Below are positions 24,882 through 36,649 of a stretch of DNA of 64,000 nt, piece after piece. The position numbers and the translations under genes were made by a program. The notes below the pieces were generated by a model. It was not told the origin of the DNA and made no database searches. It saw only the letters and a list, made by a program, of their open reading frames with translations. Source of the DNA: Moringa oleifera (Eukaryota; Streptophyta; Magnoliopsida; Brassicales; Moringaceae); the NCBI GenBank assembly GCA_021397835.1, contig JAJFZO010000575.1, positions 811,001 to 875,000 of the forward strand, in the 5' to 3' direction. Positions within the stretch are counted from its first letter, which is position 1. Every line of letters begins with the position of its first letter.

Positions 24882-27800
24882 CAATCCAAGCTCACAAACC
24901 GCAAGCTAACTAAGCAAAAAAGCTAGAGTATATACACCACTTCCTCTGTGCAGCACGCAGTAAATATTTATGCCTGTTTTAAGTAATATATTGCATGAAA
25001 AAGCAGGCTAAGTAGATGATTCAGATGAGAAAGGAAATTGAAAAGAAACTTTTTCTTCTTCTTCAATTCCTCTTCCGGGGTATTGAGGACAGACAGACGA
25101 AAGAGAGAAGACAATAACAAGTCTGGCTCTATTTTGGGTTGCTTATTTTGCCTCCGGGAGGTTTGTAAGTGGGAGCACTGTGAGGAGAGATTGGATATGA
25201 ACCACAACTTGTGTTGAGATCTAAGAAATTTGTTTTGTTTCCATGTATTTGTTTTTTTGGACTTGTTAGCTAATGAGACATAATTGTTACTCTTCTTCTC
25301 TCTCTCTCTCTCTCTCTCTTTGTTTTTAAATAGTTTCTTGGGTTTGTGGATGGCGTTTTTTTGGGCCTCAGAAAATCTGAAAAAGTACTAGCTACTTGTC
25401 AGCGAAGCTTTGTTTAATTGATTTCTGTAAGATCTGAAAGAAATATAAGGTCTAATTTCTTGTCATTGAAAAGCTAGCTTGAATGGGTTGATGAATTTGA
25501 CTCCTCCATGCTTCATCTGTTTGGTGAAAAAGAAAGTGATTTGCCCATGTGGGTGAATCAAATCACCTTTCTGTCTTCTCCAATGGCAGAAAAATCTATG
25601 CTTCATCACTAGAACAGAGAATTTGATTGGTACCCAAGAATACCCACATTACAGAAAAATCTTAATTAGCTAGTAGCAACTGAGAAAATTATCAGAAATG
25701 TTGAAATTGAAGCAAAATTCTTTGATTTTTCCAGCTTGGTTTCTATTAGTAAAGCTTGCAGCTTGAGTGAATTGGGGCAAACAACTGATATATGAGTTTC
25801 AGATTATGTCTTATCTGCAACCTAAATCTAACCTAAACAGAATGTTAACTGATTGCAACATTTATTACAAAAAATTCTCTACATTAACTTCTACCTTTAC
25901 TACTCCTTGCAACCCAATTCCGATGCTCCTTGCATGAATGAAATCACTCTGCGAGTGACGTGGCTGATTCTAATTGGCGGAGTATAGATTTCAGAAAGTG
26001 CTTGGGTGTAGAGAACCATGACAGCAGATATGACCGCTACGTCTAAATGAATGGTGTTGATTGATAAGGAAAAAACCCTTCCAGTGGGGACAGATTACTA
26101 CTGTCTTTGGAGTTTGCCATTCTTGTCCTTTCCTATAATGGCAATTCTTTCGGTCGTTTCAACCCCAATGTCCCTTTCATACTTTTCATTTTTTGAAAAA
26201 ATAATTAATTAACTATAAAAAATAATAAATAAACATATAAAAATTTCTAACAATCATTATTAAATTTTTTTATAAATATTATTTATTTTGAAATAAAATT
26301 GTATTTTATTACTTAAAAAATTAAATTTTATATATTATTTAGTGATATAATTAAATTTTAAACTATTGATTATAGAATTTGAATCATGTGGGAGTACAAT
26401 TTCCAAAAGATTTACATATTTAAAGAATTAAAATTATAAAATAAATATTTTATATCTAATTTCTTATATACATTCCATATATTTTTTTTGTCTTTTTTGT
26501 AATTATTTTACAATAGACAAACTAGATAAGGGTAAGTATATGTAAAATAATTATCTCATTAAAATAAAAATAAATCCAATTGTAAGCATGACAAATATCC
26601 TTATAATAAATTATTAGGACATCAGGCTACCACGTTACAAAATCATTTTTTAATATCATAATAGTTACGATACTATTTAATATTATCAGAGATAACTACA
26701 TAAAGATTACATGTTTGCTTTGAGTTACATGTTCATGTTCAAAAATTAAAAAATATAAAATTTATATAATTTTTTTATATTTATTTTATATTATTAATAA
26801 ATATATATTTCTATTTTTAATTTAAAATTAAATTAAATTATATTTAAAATTTTAAAAATTATAATACCATTTAAACTTATTGGGGATCACTAATATAGAG
26901 AGATTTCATGTTTATTTTGAGTTAAATGTTAACACTAGAAAAAAAAAGATAAAAATTTCATAAAATATTTATATTTATTTTAGGTTATCAATCAATTAAA
27001 ATAATAAATTAAATTTTAAATTTAAATTAAAAACTAAAGCATAAAATATTTAAATTAAAAAATTTTATACAACAAAATTTGATTTATAATTTTTTATATA
27101 TGTAAAAAATATTTAAATTATCATCACATAAAATTTTTGAATATTGAAAAAATATTTTTATAAGCTATTATTTTTTAAAAAATATAAAAAATAGGTTTTG
27201 CTTCGAGAATTATTCACATTTGAAGAATAGATCCAAAATAAAATATAAATTTTATATAAAAATTTTAATAATAAAAAATATCTATAATTTTTTATAATCA
27301 TTTCAATTAAGATTTAGTTTCATATGAATTGACAAATTAATATTTCATTTTAAAAATATTAAAAATTTAACTAATTACATAAAATAAATATTAAAATTTT
27401 ATGTAATTAAATGAAAATTATAGGTGAAATTGAAGCCAGGGAATTCATCCTGGCCCCTAAAGTCTAACCAGTAAGCAGCTTTAAGCAGAAATAATTGAAG
27501 AAAACTTTGAATTCAATGGCATTAATTTCAAGTGAATTAAACAAATAAAAATTATGTAATAAAAGTCAAGATTAAGTTGGACTGATTTACAATAGCTGCA
27601 GACAAGATTGAAAGCCAAGAGATGGTTTCTTAATTAATTAAGAACAAAATTAAACCCAAATATCTTATAATTTGAACATTAATTAATTAGTTAACCTTAA
27701 CCATTAATTTTTAGTGCTAATTGGCCCTCCAAAGTTGAATTACAAGTGTTCTACCGACAAATCCTGCTTATCACATGTTGGAGGAGGAGCACCATCCAAC

Positions 27801-28560
27801 TCAATTAATTCATAAAATCGATCAATCAAATTTTTATGTATACATCAATCCATATGATTGAAGAATCCTCAATATTAATTGCAATCACGCCGGGCAAGAT
27901 GACCAACTCCAGTCGATGTGGTCACCCGTGTCTTAAAGCATCCAAAGTAGTCCTTTTATCCACTAATCTTTCTCTAATATCTTTAATAATTTATTTTTTA
28001 TTAAAAAATAAAAAATTTATTTTTTAAAAATTAATTTATTGTTTTATAAATTAAAGTATTATTTTCATAATAAAAGGTCGTTGTATTTTAAAAAGAATTC
28101 ACTATTAATATATCTATTAACACAAATTAAAAAATAATTTTATTTTAAAAATATAAAATCAAACTTTAACTTTGATTTAATAAAAGTACACTTAATATTA
28201 TAAGTTTATTTTAATTTATTATTTATTTAATTATTTGATAAAAATAAATCAAATATTATTACAAAATGATATTACTTATTATTATGTATTAAAAATAACA
28301 CAAAACACTCAATTCAAATTCATTTTCGAGTCGGGTAATTTTGTCTACATTATTGTTCCGTTTTCTTTCCTAAATAGGATTTTGTTGCTTTCATATTTGA
28401 AATGTATGTTGTTTGTATTATACAAATATACAATGAATTAGTTTTCGTTCTACCTATCATACGGATGACTGCTGGAAGGAGAAAGTATTTTTTTTCTTTT
28501 TTTTTTTTTTTGGGGGTCACATAGGTCACGGGATCTAAAATTAAAGGGAATATTACATAC

Positions 28561-28617
<57 letters not shown>

Positions 28618-31113
28618 GCAAGTGAAATTATATGTTAGTGGCTAGTGCCCTTAAAAAAGACACAGAAAGTGTCCTTATAAATGGTCCTAAGAAACGTGGA
28701 CATATATACGTGATATACAAACGGGTCCTCTAACTACCAATAATTGTTATAGATGTAGTGAATACCACTCTGACTTTCTCTGTCAGTCAGTTTCTTTCTC
28801 CCACAGGCTAGCTATTATTACAAATATAATCCAAAACCCCCAAAGCTGGACCCAACCCCACCTCTTTCATCAATAATTCTCCCCATTTTGGATAAATCTT
28901 CTCGTCTCACTGTCGCTTCACACATCAAACTTTGGTTAATTTTCATGCCACACATCATCATCATACCATGACGCCCAGTTATTAATTCTCCCGTTTTTTC
29001 TTTTTTACGACTTTATCCTAAGGTTAATGTAAGGTGACAGGCTAGAAAACGAATGGATGTGGATTGAAAAGTCAAGGGAGGGGGTTCAGTGACATTAGGA
29101 CATTAGGGTTTAGCTAGCTAGGTTTATTGTCCCATGCAATAAGACATTAGCCTAGGTGGTATGCCATACATGTATAAAACGTGAAAAGGTAGCCTTGGCG
29201 ATGGGAGATCTACTGACTTGCAATTATAAAGGACAGTGAATCATGAAAGATCTTAATTACAAAACAGTGAATCATCTGTTGCAAGAATGGAAATATCGAT
29301 ATCTTAGTACAAAGAGAGACCAAATTACAAGAAGTTTTTGTCAGTAAAGGGTGGAAATGATATTTTAAGAACACGGAAATGGCAAAAGGAAGAGACCGAC
29401 GTGCATGAGAGGAGAAGAGAGTTTTGTCTTTCATGGAAATATTTCGCAACGGAGTTTGTGGTGAGAAGTGTTTTGTTCTGTGCTCTCCACGAAGAGAAAG
29501 AAAGAAAGAGAGTGGACGATAGCTGCTGGGACATGCAAGTGCCGCTACGGTACACGAAGTGATTCCATTTGCGTCGTTTTCAGGCTCTGAATGTTTCTTA
29601 CTCTGATGAAGAAGGGATAATGGGGAGGAGTATCGTATACATATCATAAAGTCAAAGTCCTTTTTGTGTTGCAGAAGACTTCCTTAGGGTTTGATACGCC
29701 AAGGAGAAAAAGAAAGGAAATAACCTTACAATTAGAGAAATGGGTACCTGGTCCTTCTCGGTCACATTGATTCAATGTGTAAATTAAGGTGCCACTAATA
29801 ATGAATTAAAATTTTTCTGTTGATTTTAACTACGTTAATATGTAATAATTTAACAAAATTAATATTGATTTAAATTATTTTATTTATTTTAATGAGTACT
29901 TTTCAAGTTAATATCATAAATTATTAAAATATTTGTATAATTTTTAGTTAAAAAATTCATACAGAATTGAGATGGAAAGATCTTTATCCCTTAATTGACA
30001 CAAATTAAATATCTATTAAATTATTTTTATATCGAAAGATCTTTACACAAATTAATTTTTTTTAATAATATAATATTTTTTAATAATTTAATACAATTTA
30101 AATTGATATTTGATTTTTATGGCTAAACATGACCCACGAAAGAATGCCTCAAAGGCCAGTTGATGGCGTTTTGGGCGTAGCGGGCGTACCCAAAGGAATT
30201 AATTAACTTAATGGGCTTCTTCCAAGCAACTTTAGACCCAAAAGTCTTTGGATTTTGCCCACTAGGCTTTGTTAGACTCAGTCCTGCAGCCCATGACCAA
30301 ATCAAAAGGGACCTTCAACGATTGATTTGGGTTTTTTTAGTTTTTCTTTCTTAGTCAAATTACAAGTCCCTTAATGGACACAAATTACATATCTATTTTT
30401 GTGAAATCAATTATTATTTATTTTAATGTATTCAAAATTTTCATTCATTTTTTTTTGCTTGAGTTCTTAAATAAAATTTTAAAAAAAAACTTTGAATTCA
30501 TTATATTAATACAAAAAACATAATCATTTATTAACTTTTTTATGTTTAAATTTTAATTATTTTAAAATTTATTTGGAGACTGCATCTTCGTTTATACAAA
30601 TTCGATATGACTTTTATTTTAATATAATTTCTAACATTACTAATTATAATATTATGATAAATTATTTAATAGCAAGGAAAGTCATGGCGTTTATGTTTAC
30701 CTATACATGTAGGTTGCTTTCATCTTAGCTACTTTCCGTAAACGCGAGACACGCGCTAGAATAATTAAAAGCACTTACCCCTTCCAGTCTCTTTCCGGCG
30801 GAATCTTATTCACGCGCTGAATCCAATTTCAAAGTGACAAAGGAGAAGAAGGTTCTGATCAAAACTACTCTATACCCAAATCGCCCATTGACTAATACAA
30901 AATTCAATGGTTACGTAAGGGTACTTTCGAGAATAGATGGGGTGTTTCGTCTTTCGTGGTGGTTATATTCCGCGTCCTCCTCCAAATTTGAATAGCTCTT
31001 GTTAAAAACGCCTAGGAGTCTACATAGCACCATCTTGGCAATTTCTCTTTTTCTCTCTGCAACTCTAGATTATATCTACAGAGACAAAGACTGGAGAGAG
31101 AGAAGGAGAGAAA
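24882..31113. other. Long spacer between divergent GLK and TAXIMIN genes
   Basis: 24882-26170 is the GLK leader and promoter, with a (TC)n run at 25297-25319 and a GTGACGTGG motif near 25957-25965. 26170-27420 and 29800-30680 are AT-rich and featureless. 28561-28613 is a compound microsatellite, (AT)10 then (AG)16. 28620-29760 is of more normal composition but has no convincing coding sequence. 30680-31113 is the TAXIMIN promoter and leader. Confidence 0.65.
28561..28613. repeat. Compound (AT)10(AG)16 microsatellite
   Basis: A pure AT run (28561-28580) passes directly into a pure AG run (28581-28613). It marks the boundary between AT-rich sequence and a more balanced noncoding stretch. Confidence 0.95.
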
Positions 31114-31627
31114 ATGGGAGATTGTAGACCATTGGGTTTCTTGTTGGGGCTTCCTTTCGCCTTGGTTGCTTTGGTGCTGTCCGTTGTTGGTGCTGTGATC
31201 TGGATTATCGGGTCAGTGTGTTCTTCTTTCTTCTTTGCCTCTTTTCCTCCTGATTGCTTCCTTCTGATTTTCTGAAAATTCATTCTTCCTGTATCTATTC
31301 AACCGTTATGAAATTGCATGAACTCTGTAATACTGAGTTCTGTTTTAGTTTTGGAGATTTGGGAATGAACACGGATATCAGAAGAAACAATCTTCTCTTC
31401 CCGATGATATTATTAATTATTCATTGACTTCAACTTTCTTGCCGGGGAAAAGAAAAAGAAAATTGTTGGTGAGTTTGATTTGGTTTGCTGGTTGGGTGTG
31501 CAGGTCGGTGCTGAGTTGCTTGTGCCCGTGCTGTATCTGCTGCAGCGCACTAGCCAACTTTGCCATGGGTCTTGTGAAGCTTCCTATCACCATTGTCAGA
31601 TGGTTCATACGCCAAATTCCTTGTTAA
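31114..31627 (+). CDS. TAX: TAXIMIN-type cysteine-rich signalling peptide
   Basis: There are two exons, 31114-31211 and 31504-31627, joined by a GT-AG intron that splits a Gly codon. The product is 73 residues. It starts [20 protein letters not shown], has a hydrophobic segment over about residues 7-33, then the dense cysteine cluster CLCPCCICC at 38-46, and ends RWFIRQIPC. This pattern is the TAXIMIN family, a very conserved plant peptide first described as an enhancer of taxane production in Taxus. Arabidopsis TAX1 affects separation of lateral organs. The hydrophobic N-terminal half suggests secretion or membrane association. The nine cysteines (C4, C38, C40, C42, C43, C45, C46, C73 and none between, i.e. 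eight by my count) are the likely functional core. A polyadenylation signal AATAAA is at 31718-31723. Because it is short and split, it is easy to miss in gene prediction. Confidence 0.92.
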
Positions 31628-32863
31628 TCTATTTCTTCTCAACACTTTTCTTTTCATTACTTTTGTATCTTGTTCATGATTTGTTTAGGAAAATCAGATT
31701 CTGTGATCCTCCTTATCAATAAAAATTTCTTTGTTGTTTATTTATTAAATTCTGTTTTGTGTCCAATTCTTTTGCTAACAAATTTAAACGACACATTTTT
31801 TTTTTTTATAATTTACAATACGATAATATAAAAATAAAAAAAAATAAAAAATATCAATAAAATTTTATCAAGATTCAAATCAACAAAAGAAAAATTTGAT
31901 CATTTTTAGATAAAGCATTATGAGTAATTAAAAAAACTGTACTATTCTAACATAATTATATTCAACCAACTGATAATTTCAATATTTACTCCAAATCCCT
32001 TGGGATCATTGGATGTCTATTTTTTTTTATAAATTTTTTAAAAGGAATTTTATTCAAATTAAACTTTATTACTTAATGCAGAAGCAATATTGTTAAAATA
32101 TAAATTGTGAAAATATAAACTTTATTACTTAATGGAGAGAAAATAATTTTGCAAAAAAGGAAATGGAAGATACGAAAAATGGAATTATTAAATATTATGA
32201 GCGAAGAATCTGATTTAGCTTAAGATGACTTTTATACCAAGAATTTTATTAAAAGTTCAAAAAAGGAAATGCCACGTGTGAGTGAATTTTGAGTAACTGA
32301 ATACTACGCGCTGGGATGTGCCGCTATCACGCGCCCCTCAGAGAGGATTTGGCGCGCTGTCACGCACGTTCACCTTTTCTAGACTTGCGGGGCTTCTGCT
32401 AATCAATAACTGAAACGACGTGCTTAACTGTGTGTTGCTTTGGTCGCAGTTAGAAAGTGAAAGTTCCAAGCTTTTCTTATTATCAAGGCAGAGTCCCGTG
32501 ACAGACTGTTTCTGTCACAGGCCAATCTATATGCCTTATAGTTCCCATCTAGTACGAGCCTTTTGTAATCAGGCGGTGATGGAGGTGGCTGTGACCAGTA
32601 CTTTGCAAATCCTGTGTGACTTTACATGGATGGATTCGACTGTGAGGTGATTTCTGGAACCTTCCTCAGGATTCTCAGATCATCAAAAGAACAGGTGCCA
32701 AACCCGGACCGCAGATAATCAAAACCTAATCACAGCCAGACAAAGCCACAAGCCAGAGCCCTGCCCAAGAAAGTTCAAAAGATTGTTCAAGCGAGGAAGA
32801 AGTAGAAAGAAAAGGGAGAAGAAAGAGGAGAGTAGTGAAGAACAGAAGACAGAAGAGGGAGAG
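31628..32863. other. Spacer between TAXIMIN and DnaJ, with the DnaJ promoter
   Basis: 31628-31740 is the TAXIMIN 3' untranslated region. 31740-32250 is AT-rich. 32270-32860 is the DnaJ upstream region: a G-box CACGTG is at 32273-32278, several CGCG-containing motifs lie at 32300-32375, and GAAAGTTC at 32459-32466 is a two-unit match to a heat-shock element. The purine-rich stretch at 32790-32863 is probably the 5' leader. Confidence 0.55.
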
Positions 32864-35616
32864 ATGGGGGTAGATTACTACAAGATACTGCAGGTGGACA
32901 GGAATGCTAAAGATGATGACTTGAAGAAGGCATACAGGAAGCTTGCAATGAAGTGGCATCCTGATAAGAACCCCAACAACAAGAAAGAGGCTGAGGCCAA
33001 GTTCAAGCAAATCTCTGAAGCCTATGATGTATGTACCCGCGGTTATCTGCATCAGTAACCCATATAAGCATGCGGCTCATAAATTCGATATCTGTCTTTC
33101 CACTATCAGTGTGGAGATCTTCAATCGTCATGTTAAAGCTCGTGCTTGATTGATTTTTCCTCTGAAATTTCATATTTGGATGTCTTTGATTCTTTTTCTT
33201 CTGATAAAATTTTCTCTTGGTATAGTTTGCAAAGTTGGCAATAATTGTTCCTTTCTGTAATCTATGTGGTTAATCATCCATAAAATCTAAACTTACCATC
33301 TCGGTATCTACAACTCTTTGCTAGGTACTTAGTGACCCCCAGAAGAGAGCAATATATGATCAGTATGGTGAAGACGGACTGAAGGGCGTGCCTCCACCAG
33401 ATGCAGGTGGATCCGGTGGAGTTTCCTTCTTCTCCAGCGGAGATGGACCGACATCATTTATATTCAATCCTCGAAACGCAGATGATATCTTCGCGGAGTT
33501 TTTTGGGTTTTCAAGCCCATTTAGTGGCTTCGGAAGTGGTGGCATGAGAAGCTCAAGGTTTGGTGGGATGTTCGGGGATGATATGTTTGGGTCTTTTGGT
33601 GAAGGAGTAGGAGGATCAATGCATCAAAGTGGTCTTAGAAAAGCTTCTCCTATTGAGAATAGGTTGCCTTGCAGTCTTGAAGATCTCTATAAGGGAACTG
33701 CAAAGAAGATGAAGATCTCCAGAGATATTGTTGATTATAGTGGGTAAGTGGGTAAATGTTGATACCTGATCTTTTCCCAGGAGAAAAAAAAAACTTTTGT
33801 CCATTTAAAATTTAAAATTTGATTGGTGGGTAGTAATGTTGGCATATTTTCCAGGGATGGTTTTGGATAGTTTATTATGAAGAAAGCATGATCTTTGGGT
33901 ATTAAAGAATCTGATGGTATCAAAGCAATTCTACAGTTTGCTTTTAAAGATTTGCAATATGTTAATTGCCCTGAAAGTAGGGTGTTCTTCTTCATTTGTT
34001 ACAATTTTAATGGCATAAATGCAATAAGCTTTGTTTTATGTGATGGTTTTTGTGCATGATCCCGAGGTCTACTTCCTATTTCTCGTTGAAATTTAACTGC
34101 AGAACACCCCATTAGGTGCAAAAGTAAGGAATAAATAGTCATTGCTTGATTGAAGTAAGAGAGCACACCTTACTACGGTACTATCCATGTTGGCATTTCA
34201 ATTTATATTGTTGGTTGCTCTTGTCGGTACTTCTTATTCAGTTAGTGGATAATTGGTTGCTGCTTACTTCCTTTCTTAGAAATTTACACTAGGTTGCTGG
34301 ATGCTTCTAGCATCATGATTTACATCTTGGTGCCTTTTGAATGGCTCCTAGTAGCATGGTGTTCCGATGTGTTTAATCTTTTCATAAATGTCTTGTTGAT
34401 TAAGAAGCACAGTGATTCTTTTGATACAATTTCTGTTATAAACTACTCTCTGCTTTGCTTAATCATTAGTTGCCTCCTCTTTGAGGTCATAGACTACTAC
34501 TCTAGCATAAACGGAAAAGACTTCTGCTGCTTAGAGAATAAAAACTGGCTATCTGTTTTCACCATGGTTCCTGTCATGACAGTTAACAGTTGAACTTTTT
34601 CTCATTGTCTTGGCGTAGCAGTTTTGACAGTTTCTGGGTGAAACTTGGAAGGGAAAATGGAAAATCATATGATAATCCTTACATTGTGTTTGAGTGGGCT
34701 AAGGTTGAGTTTTAGTTGTATGTCTTGTGGTCATATATTGAAATTAGTAGTTTGTTAATCAAGATTAGCTTGAAAAATTGCTTCTTGGGAATCACCGTTA
34801 GAAGTATTTGTTACTACCCATGGACCTGAAAATGGTAGGAAATGATATGGCCTTGTAGAGAACGGTTATTTGAGCAAGGGCTGAAATCTGAGATTAGAGT
34901 AAGTGAAGATAGTATATTTGCATGAGAAACTAGGTATGTTGCATGCTTTGGGGCCTTTTATCTAATAGCATAGGAATGTATATTTTATCAGCAAATGGAA
35001 TTTATGTTTATGCAATGATATTAGCTAGGAACAAGATATGTAAGTGTCTCTGCCATTAGTTTTTCAGGAGCTTAACCTGACATTTGGCGTTAATTCCACT
35101 GATATTTTCTGGTTGAGGTGTATCTTTCTTTCATTTCCAAGTGTTTGCTATGCTGATTTAACTCGTTGTCGATGCAGCAAAACAATGCAGGTGGAGGAGA
35201 TCCTAACAATTGAGGTGAAGCCTGGTTGGAAGAAAGGTACGAAGATTACCTTCCCAGATAGAGGGAATGAATTACCTGGTGTGGTACCTGCTGATCTTGT
35301 CTTCATCATTGACGAGAAGCCCCACAGCGTATTCACACGGGAGGGAAATGACTTGATTGTAACTCAGAAAATATCTTTAACAGAAGCCTTGACTGGCTAC
35401 ACTGCTCATATCATGACCCTGGATGGCCGAAGTTTAACCATCCCTATTAACAGCGTAATTCATCCAAGCTATGAGGAGGTGATCCCGAAGGAAGGAATGC
35501 CAATACAGAAAGACCCAACCAGGAGAGGAAACTTGAGAATCAAATTCAATATCAAGTTTCCTGCAAGGCTAACTGCAGAGCAGAAGGCTGGAATCAAAAA
35601 GCTTCTGAGTCTTTGA
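32864..35616 (+). CDS. Class B (type II) DnaJ/HSP40 co-chaperone
   Basis: There are three exons, 32864-33028, 33325-33743 and 35178-35616, totalling 1023 nt (340 residues) with intact frame. Residues 1-66 form the J domain ([20 protein letters not shown], with the invariant HPD in [10 protein letters not shown]). It is followed by a Gly/Phe-rich region ([30 protein letters not shown]), then the C-terminal substrate-binding and dimerisation domains ([37 protein letters not shown]). There is no CxxCxGxG zinc finger, so this is class B, like human DNAJB1 and yeast Sis1. It should stimulate cytosolic or nuclear HSP70 ATPase and deliver clients. The first intron falls just after the J-domain helix III. 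The upstream GAAAGTTC at 32459-32466 could be part of a heat-shock element, but a full three-unit element is not evident. Confidence 0.95.
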
Positions 35617-36649
35617 GATTGATGGTGGTGAATTGCTATTATGGTTCTTGGGAGAAATGCAGCACCTTGTGTGAATATATGGCGCCACTGGATTGAATGT
35701 GGCATTGTGGGTTGGATTGTGATTATTGAGATGTTTGGAACCCAGGTCCTCGAGAAAGGTTAGTAATGGGCAGTCAGTCATGATAGTTTTCCACCTGGTG
35801 TACTGTCCAAATGGGGATCTGACCTAAGTTTTGTGATTTATGCTTTTCAGGAGGCCAGGGCATTGGATTTTGGACAAGCAATAACATGATTTATTCTATT
35901 TTCTCATTAAAGGTTTCATTTTCTTGTTACTGTTCTTTTCTCTTATGAAGCATGGATAGACTTAGATAGCTTCTTCCTTCGTTCCTGTGATTTCTTCAAA
36001 TATCTATTTTGAGTTCATTAATCAGTCCCAGGGCATTAGCAATTACCACCATAGGTTGGATCAGTTAAAGGTTTTATAATTATGTTCTATAAAATTATGT
36101 AGAGCACCAGGGATAGCAGTTGTCTCAAGGGTAGGCTTAATTTTGCAGAAACGAAATTAAAACTAGCTTACCTTTCTATGAACTTTCTGAACAGCACAGA
36201 TGATTTTATTGGCAAAATTTTTTCCCATTTAATTAAGATTTCAAAAAGGATAAGAAACAAAACTATTTTAATCATTCTGGCCGAAATGTTGGCAAGATGC
36301 TATCCTAATGTATTAGAAAACCCATAAGACCTAATGCGGCTAAAGTCGAGGCTTCAGTAAAAAATATTTTAACAAGTAAAAAGACATCTTCAGATTCCAG
36401 AAATATTTTCAGAATAAACAGATCACTGAATTGGGAGTTCGAGAGCACAGGGAATATATGAATTGAGGCCGGTTCTAGCCATTCATTTATAGATCATATC
36501 AATAACTATGAACAAACAAAGATGCTCTGACCCCTTTCCAATTCCTCTGTAACTACAAAATGATGACGGGGATCAACTGCATCATGGAACAAAAATGAAG
36601 CATAATAACATGTGGATCACTAACTCTAGCTGCATCTTTCGACATCACT
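35617..36649. other. Convergent 3' spacer between DnaJ and RLT
   Basis: The two genes face each other here. The sequence holds both 3' untranslated regions and nothing else I recognise. Confidence 0.7.

Noticed and set aside
24882..24884. Upstream TTG as GLK start, adding one residue
   Set aside because: The ATG at 24881 gives the family-conserved start MLAVSPLR; the TTG is only a neighbouring codon.
29210..29647. 145-residue minus-strand open frame
   Set aside because: The translation lacks any motif, the opposite strand is also open, and the composition is not gene-like. It is kept only as part of a noncoding region to check.
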